Shown: positions 10,394 through 19,000 of the stretch, piece by piece
How positions within the stretch are numbered: position 1 is the stretch's first letter
Layout: each line of letters opens with the position of its first letter
Assembly: GCA_031272455.1 (NCBI GenBank)
Contig: JAISTS010000068.1
Location: 1 to 54,491, forward strand
Length of the DNA stretch: 54,491 bases
Source of the DNA: Tannerella sp.
GTDB taxonomy: Bacteria; Bacteroidota; Bacteroidia; Bacteroidales; Tannerellaceae
Direction of reading: 5' to 3'
Program-made: the position numbers and the translations under genes
Notes under the pieces: generated by a model
What the model saw: only the letters and a program-made list of their open reading frames with translations
What the model was told of the DNA's origin: nothing
Database searches by the model: none

Positions 10394-10919
10394 GTTTAAT
10401 TAATCCGAACATGGCATAATTTACCATATCCATATAGTTGGCGTCGATACCTTCGGAAATCAAGGTCTGCCCTTTATTGTCTTCGATTTGTTTTGTGCGG
10501 CAGATCTTGGTGAGTATCAAGTCGGTATAAGAGCTGATACGCATACTGCGCCAGGCTTCGCCGTAGTCGTGGTTTTTGGCGTACATCAGTTCTTTGGTTT
10601 GAGTCATATATTTGTCGTACAGTTGCAGAGCTTCGGACGGAGGCATTTCTGTTTTGTCCATAGCCGGACCTAAAGCTATCTGTATCAGCCCGATAATGCC
10701 ATAGTTTACTATGCCGATAAATTCCGGTTTGATGCCTTCGCCGACAAGATTGACGCCGTTCATTTCGATATTGCGGATACGATTTGCCTTGATAAATATC
10801 TGGTCTGTAATGGATTGCGGACGCATTATGCGCCACGAAGCGCCATAGTCTTTAAGTTTCTTTTCAAAGACGCCGCGACAAAGACTGATTATTTTCTCAA
10901 ACTGCTGTTTTGTATCCAT
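10374..10919 (-). CDS. DUF1599-family protein with two tandem domain copies
   Basis: Internal repeat KDYGASWRIMRPQSITDQIFIKANRIRNIE / HDYGEAWRSMRISSYTDLILTKICRTKQIE. Confidence 0.8.
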   Translation of the reverse strand: MDTKQQFEKIISLCRGVFEKKLKDYGASWRIMRPQSITDQIFIKANRIRNIEMNGVNLVGEGIKPEFIGIVNYGIIGLIQIALGPAMDKTEMPPSEALQLYDKYMTQTKELMYAKNHDYGEAWRSMRISSYTDLILTKICRTKQIEDNKGQTLISEGIDANYMDMVNYAMFGLIKLEFGDE

Positions 10920-10936
10920 TTATCCCGCGATTAAAA

Positions 10937-12409
10937 TTACGAGCAACGGAGCGAGCGCCCTACCTGCAAGACTGTCGTCGATGTGATATTATTGAACTTG
11001 CACAGCTCGTCAACCGTCAGTCCGTGTTTCCTTGCTATTGAGCTTAATGTGTCGCCCTTTTGGATGCGGTAATAAACGGGGGAAGCCGCCTTGTTCGTCG
11101 GAGTATCAGCCTTAGTTTCAGTCGTTTGCGCCGTAGCGGGCTTAACCATCTTATAGCACAGTTTGTCGCCGGCTTTAATCTTGTCGGTGGTGTAGATATT
11201 GTTCAGCTTGCAGAGCGCGTCAACCGTCGTATTGTATTTTCTTGCTATCGAGCTGAGCGTTTCGTTCTGTTGAATGGTGTGATACACAGGCACTAACGCG
11301 GATGTTTCGGTTTCGATTTCGGCAGGTGTCGCCGCTACGGTTTCCGAAGCTGTAGCTGTGGGAGTCGGTGTCGTTGTTGCCGGAGTGGTTGTAGTTGAAG
11401 CGGTTACCGTCTCCTGCTTCGCGCGTACATTTGTAGTACCGCAACGGATAGTCTGCCCGATGCGCAAGGTCGATGTGCGTTTCAGACCGTTGAGGCGGCA
11501 GAGTTCGTTGACAGTAGTATTGTAGAGAAGTGCGATTTTTCCAAGCGTTTCGCCTTGTTTAACTCGGTGATATACAATATGTTCCGATGTAGAAGTATAG
11601 ATATTTCCGCTATTGCCGAAATTGTGCTTATAGACGGTGTAATATCTTTCATAAGGCTTACCGCTCTCGAAATCAATGATATCGGCGGGATTGAGCGCCT
11701 GTCCGAGGAATCGCGTCTCGAAATGCAGATGCGTACCCGTCGAACGTCCGGTACTTCCACCAAGTCCTATCGGCATTCCGGCTGTAACGATAGCATTTTC
11801 TTCGACGAGGAATTTTGACAGATGACCGTAAACCGTTTCCAGCCCGTTAGGGTGGCGCAGCACGAGATAATAGCCATAACCTCTTCGCTCATAAGCTCTT
11901 ATACGCACTTTTCCTGAGAACGCAGCGCGTATCGTGTCGCCTTTCTGCACTTTCAGGTCTATGCCTTTGTGCATCCGTCGGCGGCGAGGTCCGTACTTTG
12001 ACGTAACTTTTATGTCAACATCAATCGGGATCACAAATGCCTGACAGTCAATGTTAAACGTATCGGGGAAATCAATTTCGTTGGTTTTGGTACGGAACGG
12101 ATTGACCCACAGCGTGTCCCACGAGCCGTACAATTCATCAGCCGGAAACATCAGCTCTTCCGATTCAACGAGATTATCCTCCGAAAGATAATCAATATCA
12201 ATCAATGAGGCTGTCGCAAGCGGCTGTCGCAAGCCTACATGGTCAGCCATAAGGTCGGATATGCGTTCGTTTATCACCTGTAATGATGTGATATTCTGTT
12301 GATTATCCGCCTTTCCGTTTTGCGCCTGCACGTCTGATGCGGTTGCAATAACCAGACAACAAACTAATGCAGACAAAAATTTTATCTTCATAAATCTGCT
12401 ATTAATCAA
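10937..12409 (-). CDS. Secreted M23-family peptidase with three LysM domains
   Basis: M23 motifs HKGIDL, GYYLVLRHPNGLETVYGHLS, GTHLHFE; three LysM repeats (VKQGETLGKIA, IQQNETLSSIA, IQKGDTLSSIA); likely start 12391. Confidence 0.92.
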   Translation of the reverse strand: MINSRFMKIKFLSALVCCLVIATASDVQAQNGKADNQQNITSLQVINERISDLMADHVGLRQPLATASLIDIDYLSEDNLVESEELMFPADELYGSWDTLWVNPFRTKTNEIDFPDTFNIDCQAFVIPIDVDIKVTSKYGPRRRRMHKGIDLKVQKGDTIRAAFSGKVRIRAYERRGYGYYLVLRHPNGLETVYGHLSKFLVEENAIVTAGMPIGLGGSTGRSTGTHLHFETRFLGQALNPADIIDFESGKPYERYYTVYKHNFGNSGNIYTSTSEHIVYHRVKQGETLGKIALLYNTTVNELCRLNGLKRTSTLRIGQTIRCGTTNVRAKQETVTASTTTTPATTTPTPTATASETVAATPAEIETETSALVPVYHTIQQNETLSSIARKYNTTVDALCKLNNIYTTDKIKAGDKLCYKMVKPATAQTTETKADTPTNKAASPVYYRIQKGDTLSSIARKHGLTVDELCKFNNITSTTVLQVGRSLRCS

Positions 12410-12579
12410 ACTAAGTTAAAAACACGATGAAATCGTGCATTTTTAGCCAAAAAACGTCCAAATTTCGACATTTTCGTTATAATGACCAAATTTTTTAACA
12501 TTTTTATTTTTTCAACGGGACTTACAGCACTGTTTTGATGCTATATAAACATTTAATTTTTAATTCATTATAAACAAAA

Positions 12580-12595
12580 TATGTTTTACAACATA
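12580..12595. promoter_or_regulatory. 16-bp palindrome TATGTTTTACAACATA in divergent intergenic region
   Basis: 6-bp perfect arms TATGTT/AACATA; same architecture as palindromes at 38186 and 38218. Confidence 0.45.
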
Positions 12596-12669
12596 TTTTT
12601 CGGATATGTTAAAAAATCTTTAGACTGCCTGAAACTGCCGACAAATAGTTTACTTTACATTTTGATTGA

Positions 12670-13671
12670 TTGCTTATGATACCCTATACAAAAATAGAAA
12701 CGCCTGAATATCAGGAGCGTATAAGCTATGGCACATCTTTGATGGCTATCGGTTCGTGCTTTGCCGAAAGCATTGGCGGAGCTTTGCTGAAGAACAAGTT
12801 CGACATCGACGTCAATCCGTTTGGAGTGATATATAATCCGTCGTCGGTCGCGCAGTCGCTTAAAATGCTGATACACAACGATCGTCAGACTAAGGAAACG
12901 CTGTTTTTGCACGACGGGCTGTACCACAGCTTTAACCATCACAGCCGTTTTTCTGACGTTTCGCAGGACGAATGTCTGCGCAAAATCAACGAGCGCCTTG
13001 CTATTTCGTCGGCAAACATACGCAAAATCAGCTATTTACTGATAACGTTCGGGACAGCATGGATTTACCGTCGGAAAGACACGGGGCAGACTGTCGCCAA
13101 CTGTCATAAACTGCCGGAGCAGACTTTTGAGCGTTCGCGGCTGACTGTCAGCGAGATAACGCGCGAATGGAAGGCGCTGCTTAGCGAATTGCGGTCAGTG
13201 AACAGCGCGGTAAAGGTGATTTTCACTGTCAGTCCGGTGCGCCATCTGAAAGACGGAGCCATTGAAAATCAGCGGAGTAAAGCGACATTGCTATTGGCGG
13301 TCGGCGAATTGTGCGCGAGCAATCCGGATGTTGCGCTCTATTTTCCGGCTTACGAAATAATGATGGACGAGCTTAGAGATTATCGTTTTTATGCCGACGA
13401 TATGCTTCATCCCTCGGAAATGGCTGTAAGACATATATATAACAGATTTGCGGAAGCGTTTATGGACGACGAGACACGCGAGCTGACAGCCGAAGTCGTA
13501 CGAATAAATAAGCTATTGGAACACAGACCTGTACATCCGACGTTGCAATCTTATAACCATTTTACAGAACAATTAACATTCAGAACGGAACAACTTAAAC
13601 AAAAAACGCCGTACATTTGCTTCGACAAAGAAATGGAGGAAGCGAAGCGTTTCTTTGGAGTTCACGAATGA
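12670..13671 (+). CDS. GSCFA-domain protein
   Basis: AIGSCFAESIGGALLKNKFDIDVNPFGVIYNPSSVA; likely start 12676. Confidence 0.92.
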   Translation: MLMIPYTKIETPEYQERISYGTSLMAIGSCFAESIGGALLKNKFDIDVNPFGVIYNPSSVAQSLKMLIHNDRQTKETLFLHDGLYHSFNHHSRFSDVSQDECLRKINERLAISSANIRKISYLLITFGTAWIYRRKDTGQTVANCHKLPEQTFERSRLTVSEITREWKALLSELRSVNSAVKVIFTVSPVRHLKDGAIENQRSKATLLLAVGELCASNPDVALYFPAYEIMMDELRDYRFYADDMLHPSEMAVRHIYNRFAEAFMDDETRELTAEVVRINKLLEHRPVHPTLQSYNHFTEQLTFRTEQLKQKTPYICFDKEMEEAKRFFGVHE

Positions 13672-13693
13672 CTTAACTTGCTGAAAATAAGGT

Positions 13694-16162
13694 ATGAGAT
13701 ATAACATCAAAGCACTAGCGGAAATTATCGAGCCGACAGAATTTGTTTTCCGCAACGACTGTACGATAGACTATTTGTTGACCGACAGTCGAACGCTATC
13801 TTTTCCGGAAGCAACGTTGTTTTTTGCGCTGACGACGAAGAGCAACGACGGGCATAAATATGTCGCCGATTTGTACAATTTGCGTGTTCGTAATTTTGTG
13901 GTTAGCAAGATGTTGCCGAAATTCAATTTGATGAGCGACGCCAATTTCATCATCGTCGATAATGTGCTTGCGGCGCTCCAGAAACTTGCGGCAAAGCACA
14001 GGCGGCAATTCAGTTATCCGGTCATCGGCATAACGGGCAGCAACGGCAAAACCGTTGTAAAAGAGATGCTTTACCAGATATTGCAGGACGATTTCAATAT
14101 TGTCCGTTCGCCGCGGAGCTACAATTCGCAGCTCGGCGTGCCGCTTTCGGTATGGCAAATGAACGCAAAAAACACGCTTGCCATATTTGAGGCGGGCATT
14201 TCGCAGCCCGATGAGATGGAAAATCTGCGCCGTATCATCGCGCCGACAATCGGCATATTGACCAATATTGGCAAGGCGCATCAGGAAAATTTCTCGTCGG
14301 CGTCGCACAAATGTATGGAAAAGCTGTCGCTGTTCAAAGATTGCGAACGTATAATCTATAACGCTGATGATGAGGCGATTTCTACAGCTTTCGACACGGT
14401 ATGTCTGCTGGACAAGGGCTTAGGATGGAGCCGCGTCAACTCTGAGGCGCCGCTGTTTATCCGTTCGATCGTCAAAAATGAGTCCTCGACGCTGATACAC
14501 TGCATTATGCTGGGCGTAGAGCGGGCTTTTGAGATCCCATTCACCGACGATGCATCAATAGAAAACGTCATCCACTGTATCGCGCTTACACTCTGCCTTA
14601 AACCAGCAGGCATCAATCCGCAGGTCTTCAGCCGATTGGAGCCGGTAGCGATGAGGCTTGAAGCGAAACAGGGACGCAACAACTGCCTGTTAATCAACGA
14701 CACATACAATTCCGACATCAATTCGCTTCAGATCGCTCTCGACTTTATGCAGAGCCGTCGCGCAGATAAAAACCTGAAAACGACGGTAATACTGTCGGAC
14801 ATACTGCAGTCGGGCATATTACCTAAAATGCTGTACAGGCGTGTGGCTGAGCTGTTGCGCGAGAAACATACCGACAGATTTATCGGCATCGGACGCGACC
14901 TGAAGCTGTTTGGCGAGATGTCGGGCATAGAATGTGAGACCTATCTCACGACTGAGGAATTTCTGCGTTCAGACGCCATAAACACGTTTCACGACGAGAT
15001 TGTGCTGCTCAAGGGCGCACGGATATTCCATTTCGAGCGTATCACCGAGATGCTCGAAGAAAAAGTCCACGAGACCATCCTCGAAGTAAACCTTGACGCG
15101 ATGGTCAACAACTACAATTATTTCCGTGCGCGGCTGCATCCGACAACGAAAATCGTCTGTATGGTAAAGGCTTTCGGCTACGGAGCGGGCGCTTTTGAAA
15201 CGGCAAAGACGCTGCAAGACCACCACTGCGATTATCTTGCCGTTGCTGTTGCCGACGAAGGTATGGAACTGCGCCGCGAGGGTATCTCCATCCCGATTAT
15301 TGTGATGAATCCCGAATTGAGCAGTTTTAACAATATTTTTGAATATCGGCTCGAACCCGAAGTGTATAATTTCCGGCTGCTCAACGCTTTAATCAAAGAA
15401 GCGCGACGGCGTGGCATCACCTCTTATCCCGTACATATTAAAATAGACACCGGTATGCACAGGCTTGGTTTCAGTCGGCAGCATATACCCGAATTGTGCC
15501 GACTGCTGCGCAACAACGCCGAGCTGCGAGTATGCTCCATTTTTTCACATCTTGCGGGAAGCGATTCGGATGAATACGACGATTTCACCCAGCAGCAGGT
15601 CGAGACTTTCGCATCAGCGGCTTTGCTTATCGAGCAAGAGCTTGACTATAAAGTGATTAAACATATTCTCAATTCGGCAGGAATAGAGCGTTTCCCTGAA
15701 TATCAGATGGATATGGTGCGGCTCGGAATCGCACTTTACGGCTTTGGCACTACTTCGGAAGCCAAGCGGCTTCAGCCTGTAAGCTCGCTCAAAACCACCG
15801 TGTTGCAAATCACCGACGTGCCGAAAGGAGACTCGGTCGGGTACAGCCGTAAAAGTTACGTCAACCGCAACTCGCGAATTGCCGCAATACCAATAGGTTA
15901 TGCCGACGGTTTGCGCCGCAATCTGGGCAATGGCACAGGCGATGTCGTCATCCGCGGCAAACGCTGTCCCATAATCGGCAATATCTGTATGGACGTTTCG
16001 ATGATTGATGTAACCGACATCGACGCTCGCGAAGGCGACGAAGTGGAGATTTTCGGTAAAAATCTGCCTGTTACGGAAATAGCCGCCAAGACCGGCACCA
16101 TCCCATACGAGATACTGACTTCCGTCTCGCCGCGAGTAAAAAGAGTTTATTTCAAAGAATAA
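13694..16162 (+). CDS. murF-alr: Bifunctional MurF (UDP-MurNAc-tripeptide:D-Ala-D-Ala ligase) / alanine racemase fusion
   Basis: Mur ligase GITGSNGKTVVKEM and NDTYNSD, followed by Alr EVNLDAMVNNYNYFRARL...MVKAFGYGAG, HIKIDTGMHRLGF, GNICMDVSMIDVT. Confidence 0.95.
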   Translation: MRYNIKALAEIIEPTEFVFRNDCTIDYLLTDSRTLSFPEATLFFALTTKSNDGHKYVADLYNLRVRNFVVSKMLPKFNLMSDANFIIVDNVLAALQKLAAKHRRQFSYPVIGITGSNGKTVVKEMLYQILQDDFNIVRSPRSYNSQLGVPLSVWQMNAKNTLAIFEAGISQPDEMENLRRIIAPTIGILTNIGKAHQENFSSASHKCMEKLSLFKDCERIIYNADDEAISTAFDTVCLLDKGLGWSRVNSEAPLFIRSIVKNESSTLIHCIMLGVERAFEIPFTDDASIENVIHCIALTLCLKPAGINPQVFSRLEPVAMRLEAKQGRNNCLLINDTYNSDINSLQIALDFMQSRRADKNLKTTVILSDILQSGILPKMLYRRVAELLREKHTDRFIGIGRDLKLFGEMSGIECETYLTTEEFLRSDAINTFHDEIVLLKGARIFHFERITEMLEEKVHETILEVNLDAMVNNYNYFRARLHPTTKIVCMVKAFGYGAGAFETAKTLQDHHCDYLAVAVADEGMELRREGISIPIIVMNPELSSFNNIFEYRLEPEVYNFRLLNALIKEARRRGITSYPVHIKIDTGMHRLGFSRQHIPELCRLLRNNAELRVCSIFSHLAGSDSDEYDDFTQQQVETFASAALLIEQELDYKVIKHILNSAGIERFPEYQMDMVRLGIALYGFGTTSEAKRLQPVSSLKTTVLQITDVPKGDSVGYSRKSYVNRNSRIAAIPIGYADGLRRNLGNGTGDVVIRGKRCPIIGNICMDVSMIDVTDIDAREGDEVEIFGKNLPVTEIAAKTGTIPYEILTSVSPRVKRVYFKE

Positions 16163-16227
16163 ATACGTCGTTTTAACGATAATTCAAAATTTTTCAATAT
16201 TTTTGCGGCGCTAAATGACGCGAAAGT

Positions 16228-16845
16228 ATGTTGGTGAAAATCTATCCCGAAAATCCTAACGCAAAGGAAATCGGCAAGGTCGTAAAGATTTTGCAGGATG
16301 GAGGGCTTGTTATCTATCCGACCGACACGCTTTATGCTATCGGCTGCGATGCGATGAATATCCGCGCGGTTGAACGCATTTGCCGTATTCGAGGTCTTGA
16401 CCCACAAAAATGCAGACTGTCAATCATTTGTGCTGACATATCCAATATCAGCGAATACGTTAAAATCAACAATACGGCTTATAAACTGCTGAAACAGTAC
16501 CTTCCCGGACCTTACACCTTCATCCTGCCGACCATTCACGGAAGCGAACTGCCGCGTATTTTTCGTAACAGGAAAGAAATCGGGATACGCATTCCCGACT
16601 GTCAGATCACCCTTGAGCTGGTACGCACGCTCGGCAATCCACTGCTCACAATGTCAATTAATTATGACGAAGCCGAGAGCGAATATACAACCGACCCCGA
16701 ATTGATTGAAGAAAAGTATAGTAACGTGGCGGATATAGTCATCGACGGCGGATTTGGCGGAACGGAAGGCTCGACGGTTGTCGATTGCACTACAGACGAA
16801 ATAAGCCTCGTCAGGCAGGGGAAAGGAATATGCGATTTTTTATAA
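16228..16845 (+). CDS. Threonylcarbamoyl-AMP synthase-type YrdC/Sua5 protein
   Basis: GGLVIYPTDTLYAIGCDA, LPGPYTFIL, GIRIPD. Confidence 0.92.
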   Translation: MLVKIYPENPNAKEIGKVVKILQDGGLVIYPTDTLYAIGCDAMNIRAVERICRIRGLDPQKCRLSIICADISNISEYVKINNTAYKLLKQYLPGPYTFILPTIHGSELPRIFRNRKEIGIRIPDCQITLELVRTLGNPLLTMSINYDEAESEYTTDPELIEEKYSNVADIVIDGGFGGTEGSTVVDCTTDEISLVRQGKGICDFL

Positions 16846-16862
16846 CTAATTATAAACCAACG

Positions 16863-18986
16863 ATGAAAAAGATTTTATTACCTATTGCCACAGTATGTTT
16901 CTGTGCATGTCAACAAGGCGACAAACCGCCCGTTGCAAAGATTATCCCACACGAGATGACGCTGTTTGATGATACGCGTGTGGACAATTATTACTGGATG
17001 CGTCTGAGCGACGAACAGAAGAGCGCCGCCACTCCCGACGCGCAAACTCAGGATGTGCTCGACTATATCAGCGCCGAAAACGCCTATCGCGAAGCGCAGA
17101 TGCAACCGACCCTTGCCCTTCAAAACGAGCTTTTTGAAGAGATGAAAGGGCGTATCAAACAGGACGAATCGACCGCGCCCTATCTTGATAACGGGTTCTG
17201 GTACTGGACTAAATATGAGGAGGGTAAGGAATACCCGCTGTACTACCGCAAGGCTGACAGCGAAGGCGCGGCTGACGAGCTGCTGCTCGACGTCAACCGC
17301 CTTGCCGAAGGCAAGAAATATTGCAGCGTTACGAGCCTGAGCGTCAGTCCCGACAACAAAATCCTCGCTTATGCCGTCGATTACGTCAGCCGTCGCCGCT
17401 ATACGCTCCATTTCATCGACCTTGCGAGCGGTCAACTCATCGGCGACAGCATACCCGACTGTTCGGGAGGAGTGTGGGCAAACGACAGTAAGACACTGTT
17501 TTATGTCGCCAAAGACATACAGACGCTGCGCAATTATCGCGTGCTGCGCCATACGATAGGCACGCCTGCCTCGGCTGACGCGCTCTGCTTCGAGGAAACG
17601 GACGAGACATTCAATATCAGCCTCGACAAGTCGCAGAGCCGCAAATACATACTGTTGGAGTCGCATCAGACGCTTTCGACCGAGACGCTGATTCTCGACG
17701 CCGACCATCCCGAAGGAACGTTCAAGGTGTTTAACCCGCGCGAAGCCGACCACCTCTACTCCATCGACCATATCAACGGCACGTTCTATATCCTTTCAAA
17801 CAAAGACGCGCTCAACTTCAAACTGATGAAGACAGCCGAAACCGCGACGGAAGAAAAGAACTGGCAGGAAGTGATAGCGCACCGTCAGGATGTGCTGCTC
17901 AGCCGCCTTGTGCTGTTCAACAATTTCTTTGCCGTGAGCGAGCGTCAGAACGGGCTTTACCGTTTCCGTATCGTCAATCTCAAAGACGGCTCCGAGCAGT
18001 TTGTGCCCTTCGCCGAAGAGGATTATGCCGTGTCGTTCAGCAACAACGTCGAACCGGCGTCTGCCGAGTTGCGCTACAACTATTCGTCGCTCACAACTCC
18101 CAATTCCGTCTTTACATATAATATGCTGAACGGCGAGACGAAACTGCTGAAAGAGGCAACCGTACTCGGCGGCTTCGACAAGAATAATTATGAAACAAAA
18201 CGCCTGTGGGCGACAGCAAAAGACGGCACAAAAGTGCCAATATCAATCGTTTATCGCAAAGGCTTCAATAAAGACGGCAACGGAAAAATGCTGCTTTACG
18301 CCTACGGTTCTTACGGCAGCCCGTCGGAATCGAGCTTCAACTCGCAGGTATTGAGCCTGCTCGATCGCGGTTTCGCTTATGCCATCGCACATATCCGCGG
18401 GGGCAGCGAGATGGGACGTCAATGGTACGAAAACGGCAAACTGCTCCACAAAATCAACACGTTCACCGATTTCAACGACTGCGCCCGTTTCCTGATTGAG
18501 GAGAAATACACCTCGCCGTCGGGGCTTTTTGCTATGGGACGCAGCGCGGGCGGACTGCTGATGGGCGCCGTTATCAATATGGAACCCGAACTGTATCAAG
18601 GCGTTGTCGCAGGCGTGCCGTTTGTTGACGTCGTTTCTACGATGCTCGACGCCAGCATCCCGCTGACCACTTTTGAGTGGGATGAATGGGGCGACCCGTC
18701 GAAGAAAGAATATTACGAATATATGCTTTCGTATTCGCCCTACGATCAGGTCAAGGCGCAAAACTATCCTAACCTGCTGGTTACTACGAGTTTCTGGGAT
18801 TCGCAGGTGCAATACTGGGAGCCGCTGAAATGGGTCGCCAAGTTGCGTGCTTTAAAAACCGACAACAACGCGCTGTACCTCTACTGCAATATGAACGCAG
18901 GACACGGAGGCGCGTCGGGACGCTTCGAGCAGCTGCAATCGCGGGCTATGGAATATGCGTTTATCCTGTCGCTCAGCGGAAAATAG
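16863..18986 (+). CDS. Prolyl oligopeptidase family (S9A, oligopeptidase B-like) lipoprotein
   Basis: Start moved to ATG 16863 (MKKILLPIATVCFCACQQ, lipobox-like); DDTRVDNYYWMR, GSYGSPSESSFN, active site GRSAGGLLMG, MNAGHGGASGR. Confidence 0.92.
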   Translation: MKKILLPIATVCFCACQQGDKPPVAKIIPHEMTLFDDTRVDNYYWMRLSDEQKSAATPDAQTQDVLDYISAENAYREAQMQPTLALQNELFEEMKGRIKQDESTAPYLDNGFWYWTKYEEGKEYPLYYRKADSEGAADELLLDVNRLAEGKKYCSVTSLSVSPDNKILAYAVDYVSRRRYTLHFIDLASGQLIGDSIPDCSGGVWANDSKTLFYVAKDIQTLRNYRVLRHTIGTPASADALCFEETDETFNISLDKSQSRKYILLESHQTLSTETLILDADHPEGTFKVFNPREADHLYSIDHINGTFYILSNKDALNFKLMKTAETATEEKNWQEVIAHRQDVLLSRLVLFNNFFAVSERQNGLYRFRIVNLKDGSEQFVPFAEEDYAVSFSNNVEPASAELRYNYSSLTTPNSVFTYNMLNGETKLLKEATVLGGFDKNNYETKRLWATAKDGTKVPISIVYRKGFNKDGNGKMLLYAYGSYGSPSESSFNSQVLSLLDRGFAYAIAHIRGGSEMGRQWYENGKLLHKINTFTDFNDCARFLIEEKYTSPSGLFAMGRSAGGLLMGAVINMEPELYQGVVAGVPFVDVVSTMLDASIPLTTFEWDEWGDPSKKEYYEYMLSYSPYDQVKAQNYPNLLVTTSFWDSQVQYWEPLKWVAKLRALKTDNNALYLYCNMNAGHGGASGRFEQLQSRAMEYAFILSLSGK

Positions 18987-18987
18987 C

Positions 18988-19000
18988 GCGATTTAATCGC
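18988..19000. terminator. Possible short bidirectional hairpin between convergent stops
   Basis: GCGATT-T-AATCGC, followed on + strand by TGTTTTT; overlaps the GH2 stop codon. Confidence 0.35.

Noticed and set aside
11290-11420. Thr/Pro/Ala-rich repeat in the M23/LysM protein as a possible DNA repeat element
   Set aside because: Ordinary low-complexity interdomain linker; no regular nucleotide repeat unit.
13694-16162. MurF-alanine racemase fusion as a novel fusion
   Set aside because: This bifunctional fusion is already known in Bacteroidota; only its position is of interest.
16878-17771. 297-aa minus-strand ORF
   Set aside because: Antisense to the S9 peptidase gene; shadow ORF.
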